A stretch of DNA of 64,000 nucleotides from Corynebacterium sp. ACRPO (lineage in GTDB: Bacteria > Actinomycetota > Actinomycetes > Mycobacteriales > Mycobacteriaceae): the NCBI RefSeq assembly GCF_022347205.1, contig NZ_JAKRNE010000006.1:1-64000 (forward strand), written 5' to 3'. Positions 8,867 to 17,867 of this stretch are shown in pieces. Both the position numbers and the translations under genes were made by a program. A model generated the notes under the pieces. The model was not told where the DNA came from. It did not search any database and saw only the letters and a program-made list of their open reading frames with translations. The stretch's first letter is position 1; the number at the start of each line of letters is the position of its first letter.

Positions 8867-9043
8867 GAGAAGAAACATTAGCAGCCGTGGCAATTATTTT
8901 ACCAATCGCCAGGTCAGGGCCTATTTCTGGCGATCTAATGCCGTTTGTGTCGGATGGTCCTTGGGTTGCGCGCCGGTGGGCGGTGGTAGCCCGTGCGGCC
9001 GGAGGCCCATTTGGCTAAACCGGCGCGCGGGCGTTAAAGTATG

Positions 9044-9138
9044 GGACAGGATTCCGCGTGGCGTCCATCCTCTGAACTCCCCCAGGGCAGGAATGCAGCA
9101 AGGGTCAGGAGGCTCTGGCGGGTGCGCGGGGTCCCCTT
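9044..9138 (+). ncRNA. ffs: Small signal recognition particle RNA (4.5S)
   Basis: A ~95-nt RNA whose ends pair over 10 bp (GGATTCCGCG at 9049-9058 with CGCGGGGTCC at 9125-9134). The apical part has the conserved SRP loop region GGCAGGAATGCAGCAAGGGTC. A box TAAAGT (9035-9040) lies just upstream and CCCCTTTTT follows as a terminator. Its position upstream of aspT-dnaX fits corynebacterial gene order. It forms the Ffh-binding scaffold for co-translational protein targeting. Ends are estimates. Confidence 0.9.
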
Positions 9139-9203
9139 TTTGTATGGCGTGCGTTACTATTGGGGGCTAAAAGTCGCCCTATACATGGAAGGTAGACATA
9201 CGC

Positions 9204-10475
9204 ATGTCGCTTCTTACTTTGGAATCGTCCGAACTCGCGGAGCTCGCCGCCCAAGTCCGTAAGGACTACGAGGATCTTAAGGCTAAGGGCCTGAAATTGG
9301 ACCTGACCCGCGGAAAGCCGGCGAAGGCGCAGCTGGACCTCTCCAACGATCTCCTCGCTTTGCCCGGCCTAGGCCATTACACTGACGCGGCCGGAAACGA
9401 CCTGCGTAACTACGGCAACCAAAAGGGCATCAAAGAACTGCGCGATATCTGGGGCAAGCTGACCAACATGGACCCAGAGCTGCTGGTTGCCGCAGACTCG
9501 TCCTCGCTGAACATCATGTTCGACCTGATTTCTTGGGCGTTTCTCTTCGGCACCAATGATTCCGCGAAGCCGTGGAGCAAAGAAGAAAAGCTTAAGTGGA
9601 TCTGCCCGGTGCCGGGCTACGACCGTCACTTTGCCATCACGGAGCAATTCGGCTTCGAGCTGGTCACGGTGCCAATGGAGGAGGACGGGCCGGATGTAGA
9701 GGCCGTCGAAAAGCTGGTGGCGGATCCGGCAGTCAAGGGCATGTGGGTAGTGCCGATGTTCGCTAACCCCACCGGCGCCGTGATTTCTGAAGACAAGGCC
9801 CGCCGCCTCGCCCGCATGGAGGCCGGCGCGCCGGATTTCCGCATCGTGTGGGATAACGCCTACGCCGTGCACACCCTGACCGAGGACTTCCCGGAAATCC
9901 TGCCGATTCTGGATATCGCTGCGGAAGAAGGCAACCCGAACCGCTTCTGGGCCATGTCCTCTACCTCGAAGATCACCTTCGCGGGCGCGGGCGTGGGCTT
10001 CTTCGGCACCTCGGAGGACAACCTCGAGTGGTACCTGGAGCACGCCGGCATCCGCGGCATCGGCCCCAATAAGATTAACCAGCTGGCGCACCACGAGTTC
10101 TTCGGCTCTGCCGAGGGCGTGCGCGCGGTGATGCGCCGCCACGCAGCGCTGATTAAGCCCAAGTTCGATGCCGTGCTACGCATCCTAGAAAAGCGCCTCG
10201 GCGAGTACGAGGTGGCGCAGTGGACCACCCCGAAGGGCGGCTACTTCATCTCCCTCGACGTCGTCGACGGCACCGCCAACCGCGTGTGGGAGCTCGCGCG
10301 CGATGCCGGCATCCTGCTCACCCAGGCCGGATCCGCCTACCCTTATGGCCAGGACGATAACGACCGCAATATCCGCCTCGCTCCAACCTTGCCGCCGCAG
10401 GAAGAGGTCGAGGCCGCGATGGACGGCGTTGCCACCTGCGTCCTGCTCGCCGCCGTGGAGAAGCTGGGGGCCTAA
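9204..10475 (+). CDS. aspT: Aspartate aminotransferase, corynebacterial AspT type
   Basis: A PLP-dependent class I-like aminotransferase of 423 aa converting oxaloacetate and glutamate to aspartate and 2-oxoglutarate. It closely matches the C. glutamicum AspT group, with LDLTRGKP near the N-terminus, KWICPVPGYDRHF, NPTG, the PLP-lysine motif SSTSKITFAGAG, and GGYFISLDVV at the C-terminus. A GGAAGG ribosome site lies ~10 nt before the ATG. It supplies aspartate for the lysC-asd pathway encoded 17 kb away. It is followed, overlapping or abutting, by the unknown gene ending at 11019. Confidence 0.92.
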   Translation: MSLLTLESSELAELAAQVRKDYEDLKAKGLKLDLTRGKPAKAQLDLSNDLLALPGLGHYTDAAGNDLRNYGNQKGIKELRDIWGKLTNMDPELLVAADSSSLNIMFDLISWAFLFGTNDSAKPWSKEEKLKWICPVPGYDRHFAITEQFGFELVTVPMEEDGPDVEAVEKLVADPAVKGMWVVPMFANPTGAVISEDKARRLARMEAGAPDFRIVWDNAYAVHTLTEDFPEILPILDIAAEEGNPNRFWAMSSTSKITFAGAGVGFFGTSEDNLEWYLEHAGIRGIGPNKINQLAHHEFFGSAEGVRAVMRRHAALIKPKFDAVLRILEKRLGEYEVAQWTTPKGGYFISLDVVDGTANRVWELARDAGILLTQAGSAYPYGQDDNDRNIRLAPTLPPQEEVEAAMDGVATCVLLAAVEKLGA

Positions 10476-11019
10476 AATCAACGCCGACGAGTCTGCCCTG
10501 TGGCTGAGCGAGATTATCCCGGCGCCGCTGGAGTTCCGCTACGTCGATAAGCGCCGGCTAGGCCTTGCCTCGCTTGCCGACGCCCAATCGCTCGCCCTTA
10601 CCACCACCTTCAACACCACCGACACCGGCCTGCAAAGCCAAGATGACGGTGCCGATGTGCGCTGCGAGCTGCTTACGGTGGCACGCACCGGGCAGCCCGA
10701 GGTGGCCGCCGCCATCAACGCCGCGGCCGACACCTTCGAAAAGGCCGGCGGCCTGCTGCCGGCGCAGCCGGGCGTGATGCTGCCGTCCATCCTCGACGTC
10801 CCAGATATCACCGTGCACCACGGCCTGTTCATCGCCCCGTACCTGTGGGGCGGGCAGACCCCGCAGTTTCGCGAGGAGGGCCGCCTGACCCTCATCTTGC
10901 AGCTGCTCATGCTGACGGATTCGGAATATGCGTTTGGGGTAGAAGAGGGCGTCGGCAAGCTGCAAGGAGCGGTGGCCGAGCAGGGCATTGACCTGCTGGA
11001 CTGGTCGCGCGAGGGTTAG
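10429..11019 (+). CDS. Conserved hypothetical protein upstream of dnaX, start codon unclear
   Basis: A ~180-aa soluble protein with segments such as IPAPLEFRYVDKRRLGLASLADAQS and ITVHHGLFIAPYLWGGQTPQF. I do not assign a domain with confidence; a weak resemblance to suppressor-of-fused-like proteins is a guess. Protein-like sequence begins at INADESALWLSEI right after the aspT stop, but no ATG or GTG lies there. The nearest in-frame candidates are TTG 10429, inside aspT, or an unusual ATC at 10478 preceded by CTGGGGGCC. Translation coupled to aspT seems likely. The coordinates use the TTG. Confidence 0.6.
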   Translation: MPPASCSPPWRSWGPKINADESALWLSEIIPAPLEFRYVDKRRLGLASLADAQSLALTTTFNTTDTGLQSQDDGADVRCELLTVARTGQPEVAAAINAAADTFEKAGGLLPAQPGVMLPSILDVPDITVHHGLFIAPYLWGGQTPQFREEGRLTLILQLLMLTDSEYAFGVEEGVGKLQGAVAEQGIDLLDWSREG

Positions 11020-11037
11020 CCGGTAAACTGGCTAACC

Positions 11038-13401
11038 GTGGCTTTATACCGGAAATATCGTCCAGCAACGTTCGCGGAGGTCGTGGGCCAAGAGCAGGTC
11101 ACCACGCCGCTATCCGCCGCCCTTGACGCAGGGCGCATCAACCACGCCTACCTCTTTTCCGGCCCGCGCGGCTGCGGCAAGACCTCCTCGGCGCGGATTA
11201 TGGCCCGCTCGCTCAACTGCGAGCACGGGCCGACCTCGACGCCGTGCGGCAAATGCGATTCCTGCGTCTCCCTCGCCCCCGGCGGCCCCGGCAACCTGGA
11301 CGTGACGGAGCTCGACGCCGCCTCGCACAACGGCGTGGAGGACATGCGCGAGCTGCGCGACCGCGCCTACTACGCGCCGGCCGAATCGCGCTACCGCATC
11401 TTCATTATTGACGAGGCGCATATGATCTCGCCCTCCGGTGCGAACGCGCTGCTCAAGGTGGTGGAGGAGCCGCCCGAGCACGTCATTTTCATCTTCGCGA
11501 CCACGGAGCCGGAGAAAATCATCGGCACCATTCGCTCGCGTACCCACCACTATCCCTTCCGCCTGCTGACCCCGCCGGCCATGAAGGGCCTGCTGCAGCG
11601 CACCGTCGAGTCCGAGGGCGTGCAGGTCGAGGACGCCGTGTACCCCATGGTCATTGAGGCGGGCGGCGGTTCCCCGCGCGATACTTTGTCTCTGCTGGAC
11701 CAGCTGCTGGCCGGCGCTGGGCCCGATGGCCTGACCTACGACCTTGCCCGGCCACTGTTGGGCGTCACCGATGTCTCGCTGCTTGACGACGCCATCGAAA
11801 CCCTCGCCAACCAAGACAAACCCGGCCTCTTCGCGATGGTTGACCATGTCATCGAGGCCGGCCACGACCCGCGCCGCTTCGCCGTCGATTTGCTCGACCG
11901 TTTGCGCGATCTGATGATCCTGCAGGCCGTCCCCGGCGCCATCGAGGCCGGCCTCGTCTCCGCGCCCACCGACCGCGCCTCCGTGCTCACCGCCCAGGCA
12001 CAGCGCTTTTCCGGCCCGCAGCTGACTTACCTGGCTTCCACGGTCAACGACCGCATCAGCGACCTGACTGGTGCGACTTCACCGCGTCTGCTGCTGGAAA
12101 TCATGTGCGCGCATCTGCTTATCGGGTCCACCGGTCCCGCTGCCGCCGCACCTGCAGCGGCTCCCGCTCCCGCCCCCGCTGCCAATGCTGCCGCGGCCTC
12201 GCCCGCGCCGGCTGGCCCTGCGACCCCGGGCGGTGCTCCCGCGGCCAACTCTGCCGTCGCCGGCGCCCAAGACCCCCAGTCCGCTGCTGCTGCCATCATC
12301 GCTCGCCGCCGCGCCAAGTCCCAGGAACAGCAGGCTTCTGCCCCTTCTCCTGCTCCAACCTCTGCACCGACCGCTCAGTCGCAACCGAAGGCGCAGGCCC
12401 CGTCCCAACCGGAATCGCAACCGGATGCGCAGCCGCAGGCGCAATCCGAGCAGCCGGCGGCCGCCGAGGCGCAAAGCACGCAGAGGCCGCAGGGCCAAGA
12501 GCCGCAACCGCAGCAGCAAGAGGCTGGGGACCCGTGGCAGCGTGAGCGGCAAATCCCGCAGGCAAAGGTGCCCGAGCAACAATCGGCGCAGTCGGCGCAG
12601 AGCGAGGCGCCGCACTCAGCGCCGACTCAGGAGAAGCATCGCGAGCCACTAGAGAAGCCCGTACCGTCCCGCGCGGAGGAATCTGCCCAGGAAACCAAGC
12701 CGGAGTCTGGCGCAGAGAAGGCGTCGGAAATGGCGCAGCCGCAGGCGGCGGAGGAGCCGGCGGGCGACTTCGCAGAGGCCGTGAGGGAGAAATGGGTGGC
12801 GTTGAGGGGGAGCGTCGGAAAGCGGAATAAGGTGGCCGAAATCATGCTGGCCGAAGCCCGCGTGCTTGGCTTCCGCGATGGCACCCTGACGCTGGGACAC
12901 ACCACCGGCGCGCTGGCCGAGCGCATCAACGCGCCCGCCAATAACGCCGTCATCGTGGAGGTGCTCAAGGAGGAGTTCCAGCGCGATGTGGCCGTGACCT
13001 GTGTGGTGGGCACCGACCCGAAGACCGCCGGTTTCGATGCCCCGCGGCCGCCGCAGCGCAAGGAAGCGTGGACGCCGAATCAGCCGGCGCGCGAGCCTGC
13101 CGACGACCAGGAGGCGGAGAGTAAACCGGAAAGCGCGCCCGGGTGGCGCTCGCGCATCGCACGGGCGACGCAGGCTGCCAAGCAGCGCGATGAATCACAG
13201 TTCAGCAACGGCGTGCCGCTGCCGCCCGAGCCTGAGCCGGATTTTGCCGCTCCGCCCGAGGAGCCGCCGGCCTATACCCGCGATGACGAAGAGCGCGACA
13301 TGATGGAGGCCGCGCAGTCGACCGGCGAGATGGATCATCGCAGCGCTACCGAGGTAGCTATGGAGCTGCTGGAGCGCGAGCTGGGCGCCCGGCGTGCCTA
13401 A
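11038..13401 (+). CDS. dnaX: DNA polymerase III subunit gamma/tau
   Basis: The clamp-loader ATPase of the replisome, 787 aa. AAA+ domain: Walker A GPRGCGKTS (42-50), zinc module Cys61/70/73/76, Walker B IDEAH, and the sensor/arginine-finger region. From ~residue 365 to ~580 there is a long Ala/Pro/Gln/Glu-rich linker, then a tau-like C-terminal region rich in charged and Pro residues. The GTG start is supported by TAAACT at 11024-11029, 8 nt upstream (leaderless). No frameshift site for a short gamma form was noticed. ybaB and recR follow. Confidence 0.95.
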   Translation: MALYRKYRPATFAEVVGQEQVTTPLSAALDAGRINHAYLFSGPRGCGKTSSARIMARSLNCEHGPTSTPCGKCDSCVSLAPGGPGNLDVTELDAASHNGVEDMRELRDRAYYAPAESRYRIFIIDEAHMISPSGANALLKVVEEPPEHVIFIFATTEPEKIIGTIRSRTHHYPFRLLTPPAMKGLLQRTVESEGVQVEDAVYPMVIEAGGGSPRDTLSLLDQLLAGAGPDGLTYDLARPLLGVTDVSLLDDAIETLANQDKPGLFAMVDHVIEAGHDPRRFAVDLLDRLRDLMILQAVPGAIEAGLVSAPTDRASVLTAQAQRFSGPQLTYLASTVNDRISDLTGATSPRLLLEIMCAHLLIGSTGPAAAAPAAAPAPAPAANAAAASPAPAGPATPGGAPAANSAVAGAQDPQSAAAAIIARRRAKSQEQQASAPSPAPTSAPTAQSQPKAQAPSQPESQPDAQPQAQSEQPAAAEAQSTQRPQGQEPQPQQQEAGDPWQRERQIPQAKVPEQQSAQSAQSEAPHSAPTQEKHREPLEKPVPSRAEESAQETKPESGAEKASEMAQPQAAEEPAGDFAEAVREKWVALRGSVGKRNKVAEIMLAEARVLGFRDGTLTLGHTTGALAERINAPANNAVIVEVLKEEFQRDVAVTCVVGTDPKTAGFDAPRPPQRKEAWTPNQPAREPADDQEAESKPESAPGWRSRIARATQAAKQRDESQFSNGVPLPPEPEPDFAAPPEEPPAYTRDDEERDMMEAAQSTGEMDHRSATEVAMELLERELGARRA

Positions 13402-13464
13402 CCCAGCGAGCACGGTACACTCGGGCGGTAGCGAAATTTACAGTTGAATTAGAAAGGAAACAAC

Positions 13465-13833
13465 ATGGCTGACCAAGACCCAATGCAGCAGGCAAATGAC
13501 ATGAACGACCTCATCGCGCAGGCCGCGCAGGTGCAGGCGGACCTGCAGAAGGCGCAGGAAGAAATCCTCGCCACCAACGTCGAGGGCCAGGCAGGCAACG
13601 GCCTGGTTAAGGTGACCATGACCGGCGGCGCCGAGCTCGTGGACCTGCAGATCGATAAGTCTGTCGTGGACCCGGAGGACGTCGATACCCTGCAGGACCT
13701 GGTCATGGGCGCGTTCAAGGAGGCCCACGCTGCGGCCGGCCGCCTGGCGCAGGAGAAGATTGGCCCGCTGTCCCAGGGCATGGGCGGCCAGGGTGGCCCG
13801 TCTTTTGAGGATGTCTTCGGCGGCAACCAGTAG
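13465..13833 (+). CDS. YbaB/EbfC nucleoid-associated protein
   Basis: A 122-aa protein of the YbaB/EbfC DNA-binding family. An N-terminal amphipathic coiled coil (MNDLIAQAAQVQADLQKAQEEI) is followed by the beta core GNGLVKVTMTGGAELVDLQI and a Gly-rich tail. The ATG has the ribosome site AGAAAGGAAAC. Family members bind DNA as dimers and commonly sit between dnaX and recR, as here, but their exact role is unsettled. A strong terminator follows. Confidence 0.93.
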   Translation: MADQDPMQQANDMNDLIAQAAQVQADLQKAQEEILATNVEGQAGNGLVKVTMTGGAELVDLQIDKSVVDPEDVDTLQDLVMGAFKEAHAAAGRLAQEKIGPLSQGMGGQGGPSFEDVFGGNQ

Positions 13834-13848
13834 CCCGCGCGATACGAT

Positions 13849-13884
13849 AAAAGGCCGTTGCCCCGGTTGGGGCCGCGGCCTTTT
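13849..13884 (+). terminator. Intrinsic terminator between ybaB and recR
   Basis: The stem AAAAGGCCGTTGCCCC / GGGGCCGCGGCCTTTT with a GGTT loop has one mismatched pair of bases and ends in TTTT. recR therefore probably depends on readthrough or its own promoter. Confidence 0.85.
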
Positions 13885-13903
13885 GCTGATTTGGGAGTAA
13901 TTG

Positions 13904-14560
13904 ATGTTTGAAGGACCTCTGCAAGACCTCATCGACGAGTTTTCGCGCCTGCCGGGCATCGGACCGAAGTCGGCGCAGCGCATCGCGTTTCACGTTTTGC
14001 ACATGGAGCCCGAGGACATCGAGCGGCTGCAGAACGCATTGGGCGCGGTGCGCGATGGCGTGACCTTTTGCCGCATCTGCTGCAATATTTCCCGCGAGGA
14101 TGTCTGCCGCATCTGCATTAATTCGCAGCGCGACGCCTCGACCATATGCGTGGTGGAGGAGCCGAAGGATATCCAGGTCATCGAGCGCACCGGCGAGTAT
14201 GAGGGTCGCTACCATGTCTTGGGTGGCGCGCTGGATCCGCTGGCGAATGTGGGCCCGCGCGATTTGAATATTTCCACGCTGCTGCAGCGCCTGGGCGGCG
14301 TGCTGCCGGATCGCGAGCTGGCGGATTCCACCCCTGAAGCCCCGCTTTACGACGCCACCCCCACCATCCACGAAGTTATTCTCGCCACCGACCCCAATAC
14401 CGAGGGCGAGGCCACCGCCGCATACCTGGTGCGGTTGCTGCGTGACTTCCCTGATTTGAAGATCACCAGATTGGCCTCCGGCATGCCGCTCGGAGGCGAT
14501 CTGGAGTTCGTGGACGAGCTCACCTTGTCCCGCGCGCTCTCTGGCCGCCTGACCATTTAA
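13904..14560 (+). CDS. recR: Recombination mediator RecR
   Basis: A 218-aa protein of the RecFOR pathway that helps load RecA at gaps. The N-terminal helix-hairpin-helix is [22 protein letters not shown]. The four-Cys zinc finger is [17 protein letters not shown] Toprim domain ([27 protein letters not shown]) and a Walker B-like C-terminus follow. ATG 13904, preceded by GGGAG, is preferred over the adjacent TTG 13901. Confidence 0.96.
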   Translation: MFEGPLQDLIDEFSRLPGIGPKSAQRIAFHVLHMEPEDIERLQNALGAVRDGVTFCRICCNISREDVCRICINSQRDASTICVVEEPKDIQVIERTGEYEGRYHVLGGALDPLANVGPRDLNISTLLQRLGGVLPDRELADSTPEAPLYDATPTIHEVILATDPNTEGEATAAYLVRLLRDFPDLKITRLASGMPLGGDLEFVDELTLSRALSGRLTI

Positions 14561-14583
14561 CGCGGGGAATCCGCAAGCGCGGG

Positions 14584-15687
14584 CTAGGGGACGGCGGCCG
14601 TGGGCCCGGTTCGCGCGCGGCCGGTGAACACCGGCGGGCCGTGCGCTCTGCTGGCCGTCCCGTTATCTGCGCTGCTGTGTATACCGCTGTGGCCGCTATG
14701 CATGCTGCTATGCGGGCTGCTAGGCGTAGCGTTGTGCCGGCTGGCGGGCGGGAGCCAAGCGATTCGACCGTTGACGCGGGCCATGCGGCCGCGGCCCGGC
14801 AGGCCGTTGATGGAGTTGTGATACGGGCAGAGCAGCGTCATGTTTTCGGGGTGGGTGAGGCCGCCGCGGGAGTATTCGATGAGGTGGTGGGCTTGGCATT
14901 CGGAGGCGGGGCGTCGGCAAGCGGGCCAGGCGCAGCGGGCGCCTTCGGCCTCGAGCATGCGACGCTGCTTAGGGGAGGCATGCCGGGTGCGGTAGAGATT
15001 GACGGGGCCGCGCTCGGGATGGATGAGCGTGAAAAGGCCGGCGCCGGCTAGGGTGCGGCGGACGAGTTCGGCGCCGGTGATGGTCGCGCCATTGGTCATC
15101 GCGAGGCGGATGTCGTCGCCGTCGCCTGTCAGGATTTTCAGGTAATCCGGCAGCTCCATGATGACATTTGTGGTCACGGTCGCGGGCGCGGCGGCGCGGG
15201 AACCGGTGAGCCAGGCCAGCGGGTCGGACTGGGCGGCGGCCCAGATATCGGCCATCTGCGTGGCGGGGCCGGTAAAACTCAGGGTGGTTTTCTCGCCGTG
15301 CATGATGCGGCGGCCGCCGTCTTCGCGCTCGGGTGGCGGGTTGATTTCGCGCAGCAGCCGGGTGGCCGCGCGCGAGACTTGCTCGGTAGTGCCGGCGGTA
15401 GCGCACAGCTTCTCGCGGAATTGCCAGCGCTTGGTGTGGTCAGAAATGCCGCGTGAGCGGCGGGCGATGAGCGCGAGGGTCTCCAGGCTGTGTTGGTTGC
15501 GGCGCGCGGCGGCCAGGGCGCGGGATTGGTAGCGCGAGTGGCTGGTGGGCGAGAGGAAGGCCGCGGCGGTGCGGCGCAGGGTGCGCGCTTGGTCCGCGGG
15601 CAAGGGCAGGCTGGAGGCGGCGTGGGCCTCTTCGAGAAGGTCCACGCCGCGCTTAGCGATGTCGCCCAGCTGCTCCAATAACGTCAT
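14584..15687 (-). CDS. DUF222 / HNH endonuclease family protein
   Basis: A 367-aa protein with an N-terminal helical DUF222-like region and a C-terminal HNH nuclease. The latter reads CAWPACRRPASECQAHHL then SRGGLTHPENMTLLCPYHN, with the metal-binding Cys residues and the catalytic His. The last ~60 residues are low-complexity Ser/His/Thr-rich. This family is abundant in many copies in actinobacteria and is often linked to mobile DNA, but its biological role is unclear. It stands alone, convergent with recR. The start ATG 15687 is the first in frame. Confidence 0.85.
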   Translation of the reverse strand: MTLLEQLGDIAKRGVDLLEEAHAASSLPLPADQARTLRRTAAAFLSPTSHSRYQSRALAAARRNQHSLETLALIARRSRGISDHTKRWQFREKLCATAGTTEQVSRAATRLLREINPPPEREDGGRRIMHGEKTTLSFTGPATQMADIWAAAQSDPLAWLTGSRAAAPATVTTNVIMELPDYLKILTGDGDDIRLAMTNGATITGAELVRRTLAGAGLFTLIHPERGPVNLYRTRHASPKQRRMLEAEGARCAWPACRRPASECQAHHLIEYSRGGLTHPENMTLLCPYHNSINGLPGRGRMARVNGRIAWLPPASRHNATPSSPHSSMHSGHSGIHSSADNGTASRAHGPPVFTGRARTGPTAAVP

Positions 15688-15738
15688 GCCCCGCAGCCTA
15701 TGGGCGGGGGCACGCGGCTACAAGGGGTGGCGGCCGAG

Positions 15739-15789
15739 CCTGTGGATAACTTGGGGGTTTCGCGGCCGCTGGGCGAAGTTATCCACAGG
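15739..15789. other. Inverted pair of DnaA-box sequences
   Basis: A perfect 14-bp inverted repeat (CCTGTGGATAACTT at 15739-15752, AAGTTATCCACAGG at 15776-15789) contains two consensus DnaA boxes (TGTGGATAA and TTATCCACA) facing each other across a 23-bp GC-rich spacer. It lies between the divergent-ended HNH gene and gatD. It may bind DnaA away from the origin, or form a hairpin. Confidence 0.7.
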
Positions 15790-15796
15790 TGTGGGC

Positions 15797-16570
15797 CTAT
15801 CTTTGGGAGCGCGGGGGCTCGGAGGCGTTGAAACGTTCGACGCGCAGGCGGTCGACGGCCGGGATATCAATCGGCTCGAGGTCCGCGAGGGCCACGCCCA
15901 TGGCCTGGGCGAGGAGGAGATCCGCCAACTGCGGGTTTCGGGCCAGTGCTGGGCCGTGCATATAGGTGGCGATGACGCTGCCTTGGACGGCGCCTTCGTA
16001 GGTGCGCTGGGCGGAGCCGTCGCTGAGGTCGGCGGTGGCGGCCTGGTCGGCATTGCCATTGCCGCGGGTGAGCGTGCCAAGCGGCTGCGCGGACGGGCCG
16101 AGGATGGTGGCGCCCAGGTGGTTTTCAAAGCCGGTCAGCGGCTCGGTGAGGTCCGCGGTGGCACCGGCGCGGGTAGGCTCGGAGGCTACCTCGCCGATGG
16201 CGCGGTCCTGCATGCCGGCCGTGGTGGCGTCGAGCAGCCCGACGCCGTCGACGATGCGGCCGGAGGCGCGGAAGGATTCGCCCAGGACCTGCAGGCCGGC
16301 GCAAATGGCAAAAACGGGGCGGCCGGCGTTAGCGGCGCGGGTAAGGCCGCCATCGGAAATCAGGTGGTCCGCAGCTAGAATCTGCGCGGTATCTTCGCCG
16401 CCGCCGAGGGTGTAAATGTCCAGCGTCTCGGGCACGGGCTCGCCCAAGCGGATGGGGTGAATCTCCGCCTCGAAGCCGCGCATGCGGGCGCGCTGGCGCA
16501 GGACGAGGGCGTTGCCGTCGTCGCCGTAGGTACCGAGGACGTCGGGAAGCACTAGGCCGATATTAAGCAT
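15797..16570 (-). CDS. gatD: Lipid II isoglutaminyl synthase, glutaminase subunit GatD
   Basis: GatD releases ammonia from glutamine for MurT, which amidates the D-Glu of lipid II. This 257-aa CobB/CobQ-type amidotransferase has the Cys nucleophile in FAICAGLQVLG (Cys90), the upstream GGGEDTAQ loop, and the His context ATYMHGPALARN near the C-terminus. It overlaps the 3' end of murT by 8 bp, so both are translated together. The last ~30 residues extend beyond the usual fold. Confidence 0.93.
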   Translation of the reverse strand: MLNIGLVLPDVLGTYGDDGNALVLRQRARMRGFEAEIHPIRLGEPVPETLDIYTLGGGEDTAQILAADHLISDGGLTRAANAGRPVFAICAGLQVLGESFRASGRIVDGVGLLDATTAGMQDRAIGEVASEPTRAGATADLTEPLTGFENHLGATILGPSAQPLGTLTRGNGNADQAATADLSDGSAQRTYEGAVQGSVIATYMHGPALARNPQLADLLLAQAMGVALADLEPIDIPAVDRLRVERFNASEPPRSQR

Positions 16571-17840
16571 TGGTGGCCTCCTTGGAAAGCGCCTTCTTCA
16601 AATCGCGGAAGGCGGTGTAGTTGGCGAGGACCTCGATGCGGCCCTCCGGGCAGGCGGCGAGCGCGTCCATCGGGTCCGGGATGAGCTCGTGGGAGATATC
16701 GGCGTAGACCAGGCGCACGGCGAGGTCGGTGCCGCGCTCGCCGGCGGCCTTGACGCTTAAGCCATTGAAGCCTTCGAATTTCACGTCCCAGAGCCAGGAC
16801 ATGTCGATGCCATCGGCCACCTGGCCGTTGGTGGCGATGACCAGGCCGTCGGCGCTGCGGTCCACCATGGATAGTGCTTCTTGCCAGCCGGCTGGGTTCT
16901 TGGCCAGCAGCAGGCGAATTTCGCGGTCCTTCCAGTGGATGGTGGAGTAGCGGCCGGCGACGTCGTCGATGCCCTCGGCGGCCGCAATGGCCTTATCAAG
17001 GTCCACACCGAAGCCCTCCACGGCCGCGGCGATGGCTTGGGCGGCGTTGCCCCGGTTCGCGCGGCCGGGCAGCGCCAGGTTCAGTGGGCGCTTGGCGGTC
17101 GGGGTGATGATGCCCCGCTTATCGACGCCCCAGGTAGGCTGCGGCCGGCGGAATTCGCGGCCGTCGGCAAGCGGCTTAACGGCGTACCAGTCATCCTCGG
17201 TGCGCACGACGTGCCCGCCGGTGCGCGGGCAGGTGACGGAATCGCCGAGCCAGCCGGCGCCGGCCGAGACCCAGATGACATTCTTGGCGTCATAGGCCAC
17301 GGAGGTCATGAGCACGTCGTCGCAATTGGCGATGACGAGCATGTCTGGGTGAGCCTCCACGGCGCCGCGCAGCGCGCGCTCAATCTTGTTGATTTCGCCC
17401 ACGCGGTCCAGCTGGTCGCGGGTGAGGTTGAGCAGGACTAGGGCCTGCGGGTTGAGGTTATCGGCCACGTGGGGCACGTGCAGCTCGTCCACCTCGAGGA
17501 CCAGGTGCGAGGCGTCTTTGCCGGCCATGAGCGCGGAGATGATGCCGGCGTCCATGTTGTCGCCGCCGTCGTTGGTAGCTACGGTGTGCTCGGCGCGGAC
17601 CGCGGCGGCCAACATGCGGGTGGTAGTGGACTTGCCGTTGGTGCCGGTAACCAGCACGGCCGGGCGCCCACCGCCCAGGTTGGTCATGATGGAAGGGTCA
17701 ATGGCATTGGCGATTAGACCACCGATCATTCCGCCGGCGCCACGGCCGGTGGCGCGGGAAGCGGTGGTGGCCAGCTTCGCGGCGGTAGTGGCGGTGGTGG
17801 TGCGCAACTTCTTCAGCGCACCCGGGACTCTAAAACTCAT
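16563..17840 (-). CDS. murT: Lipid II isoglutaminyl synthase, Mur-ligase subunit MurT
   Basis: A Mur-ligase-like ATPase of 425 aa that partners GatD. The P-loop is GTNGKSTTT (66-74), the central domain has LLNLTRDQLDR, and a DUF1727 C-terminal domain holds LLLAKNPAGWQEALSM. MurT proteins usually carry a four-Cys zinc ribbon in the middle domain. Here only CPRTGG is seen near residue 200, without the other Cys, so the ribbon seems lost. The pair amidates peptidoglycan stem peptides at the membrane. Confidence 0.92.
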   Translation of the reverse strand: MSFRVPGALKKLRTTTATTAAKLATTASRATGRGAGGMIGGLIANAIDPSIMTNLGGGRPAVLVTGTNGKSTTTRMLAAAVRAEHTVATNDGGDNMDAGIISALMAGKDASHLVLEVDELHVPHVADNLNPQALVLLNLTRDQLDRVGEINKIERALRGAVEAHPDMLVIANCDDVLMTSVAYDAKNVIWVSAGAGWLGDSVTCPRTGGHVVRTEDDWYAVKPLADGREFRRPQPTWGVDKRGIITPTAKRPLNLALPGRANRGNAAQAIAAAVEGFGVDLDKAIAAAEGIDDVAGRYSTIHWKDREIRLLLAKNPAGWQEALSMVDRSADGLVIATNGQVADGIDMSWLWDVKFEGFNGLSVKAAGERGTDLAVRLVYADISHELIPDPMDALAACPEGRIEVLANYTAFRDLKKALSKEATNA

Positions 17841-17867
17841 GTCCCCTAGGGTAGTCGGGCGGGCGGC

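Noticed and set aside
12071..12652. Several overlapping frames in the middle of dnaX
   Set aside because: They are Arg/Pro or Gly-rich shadows of the repetitive dnaX linker.
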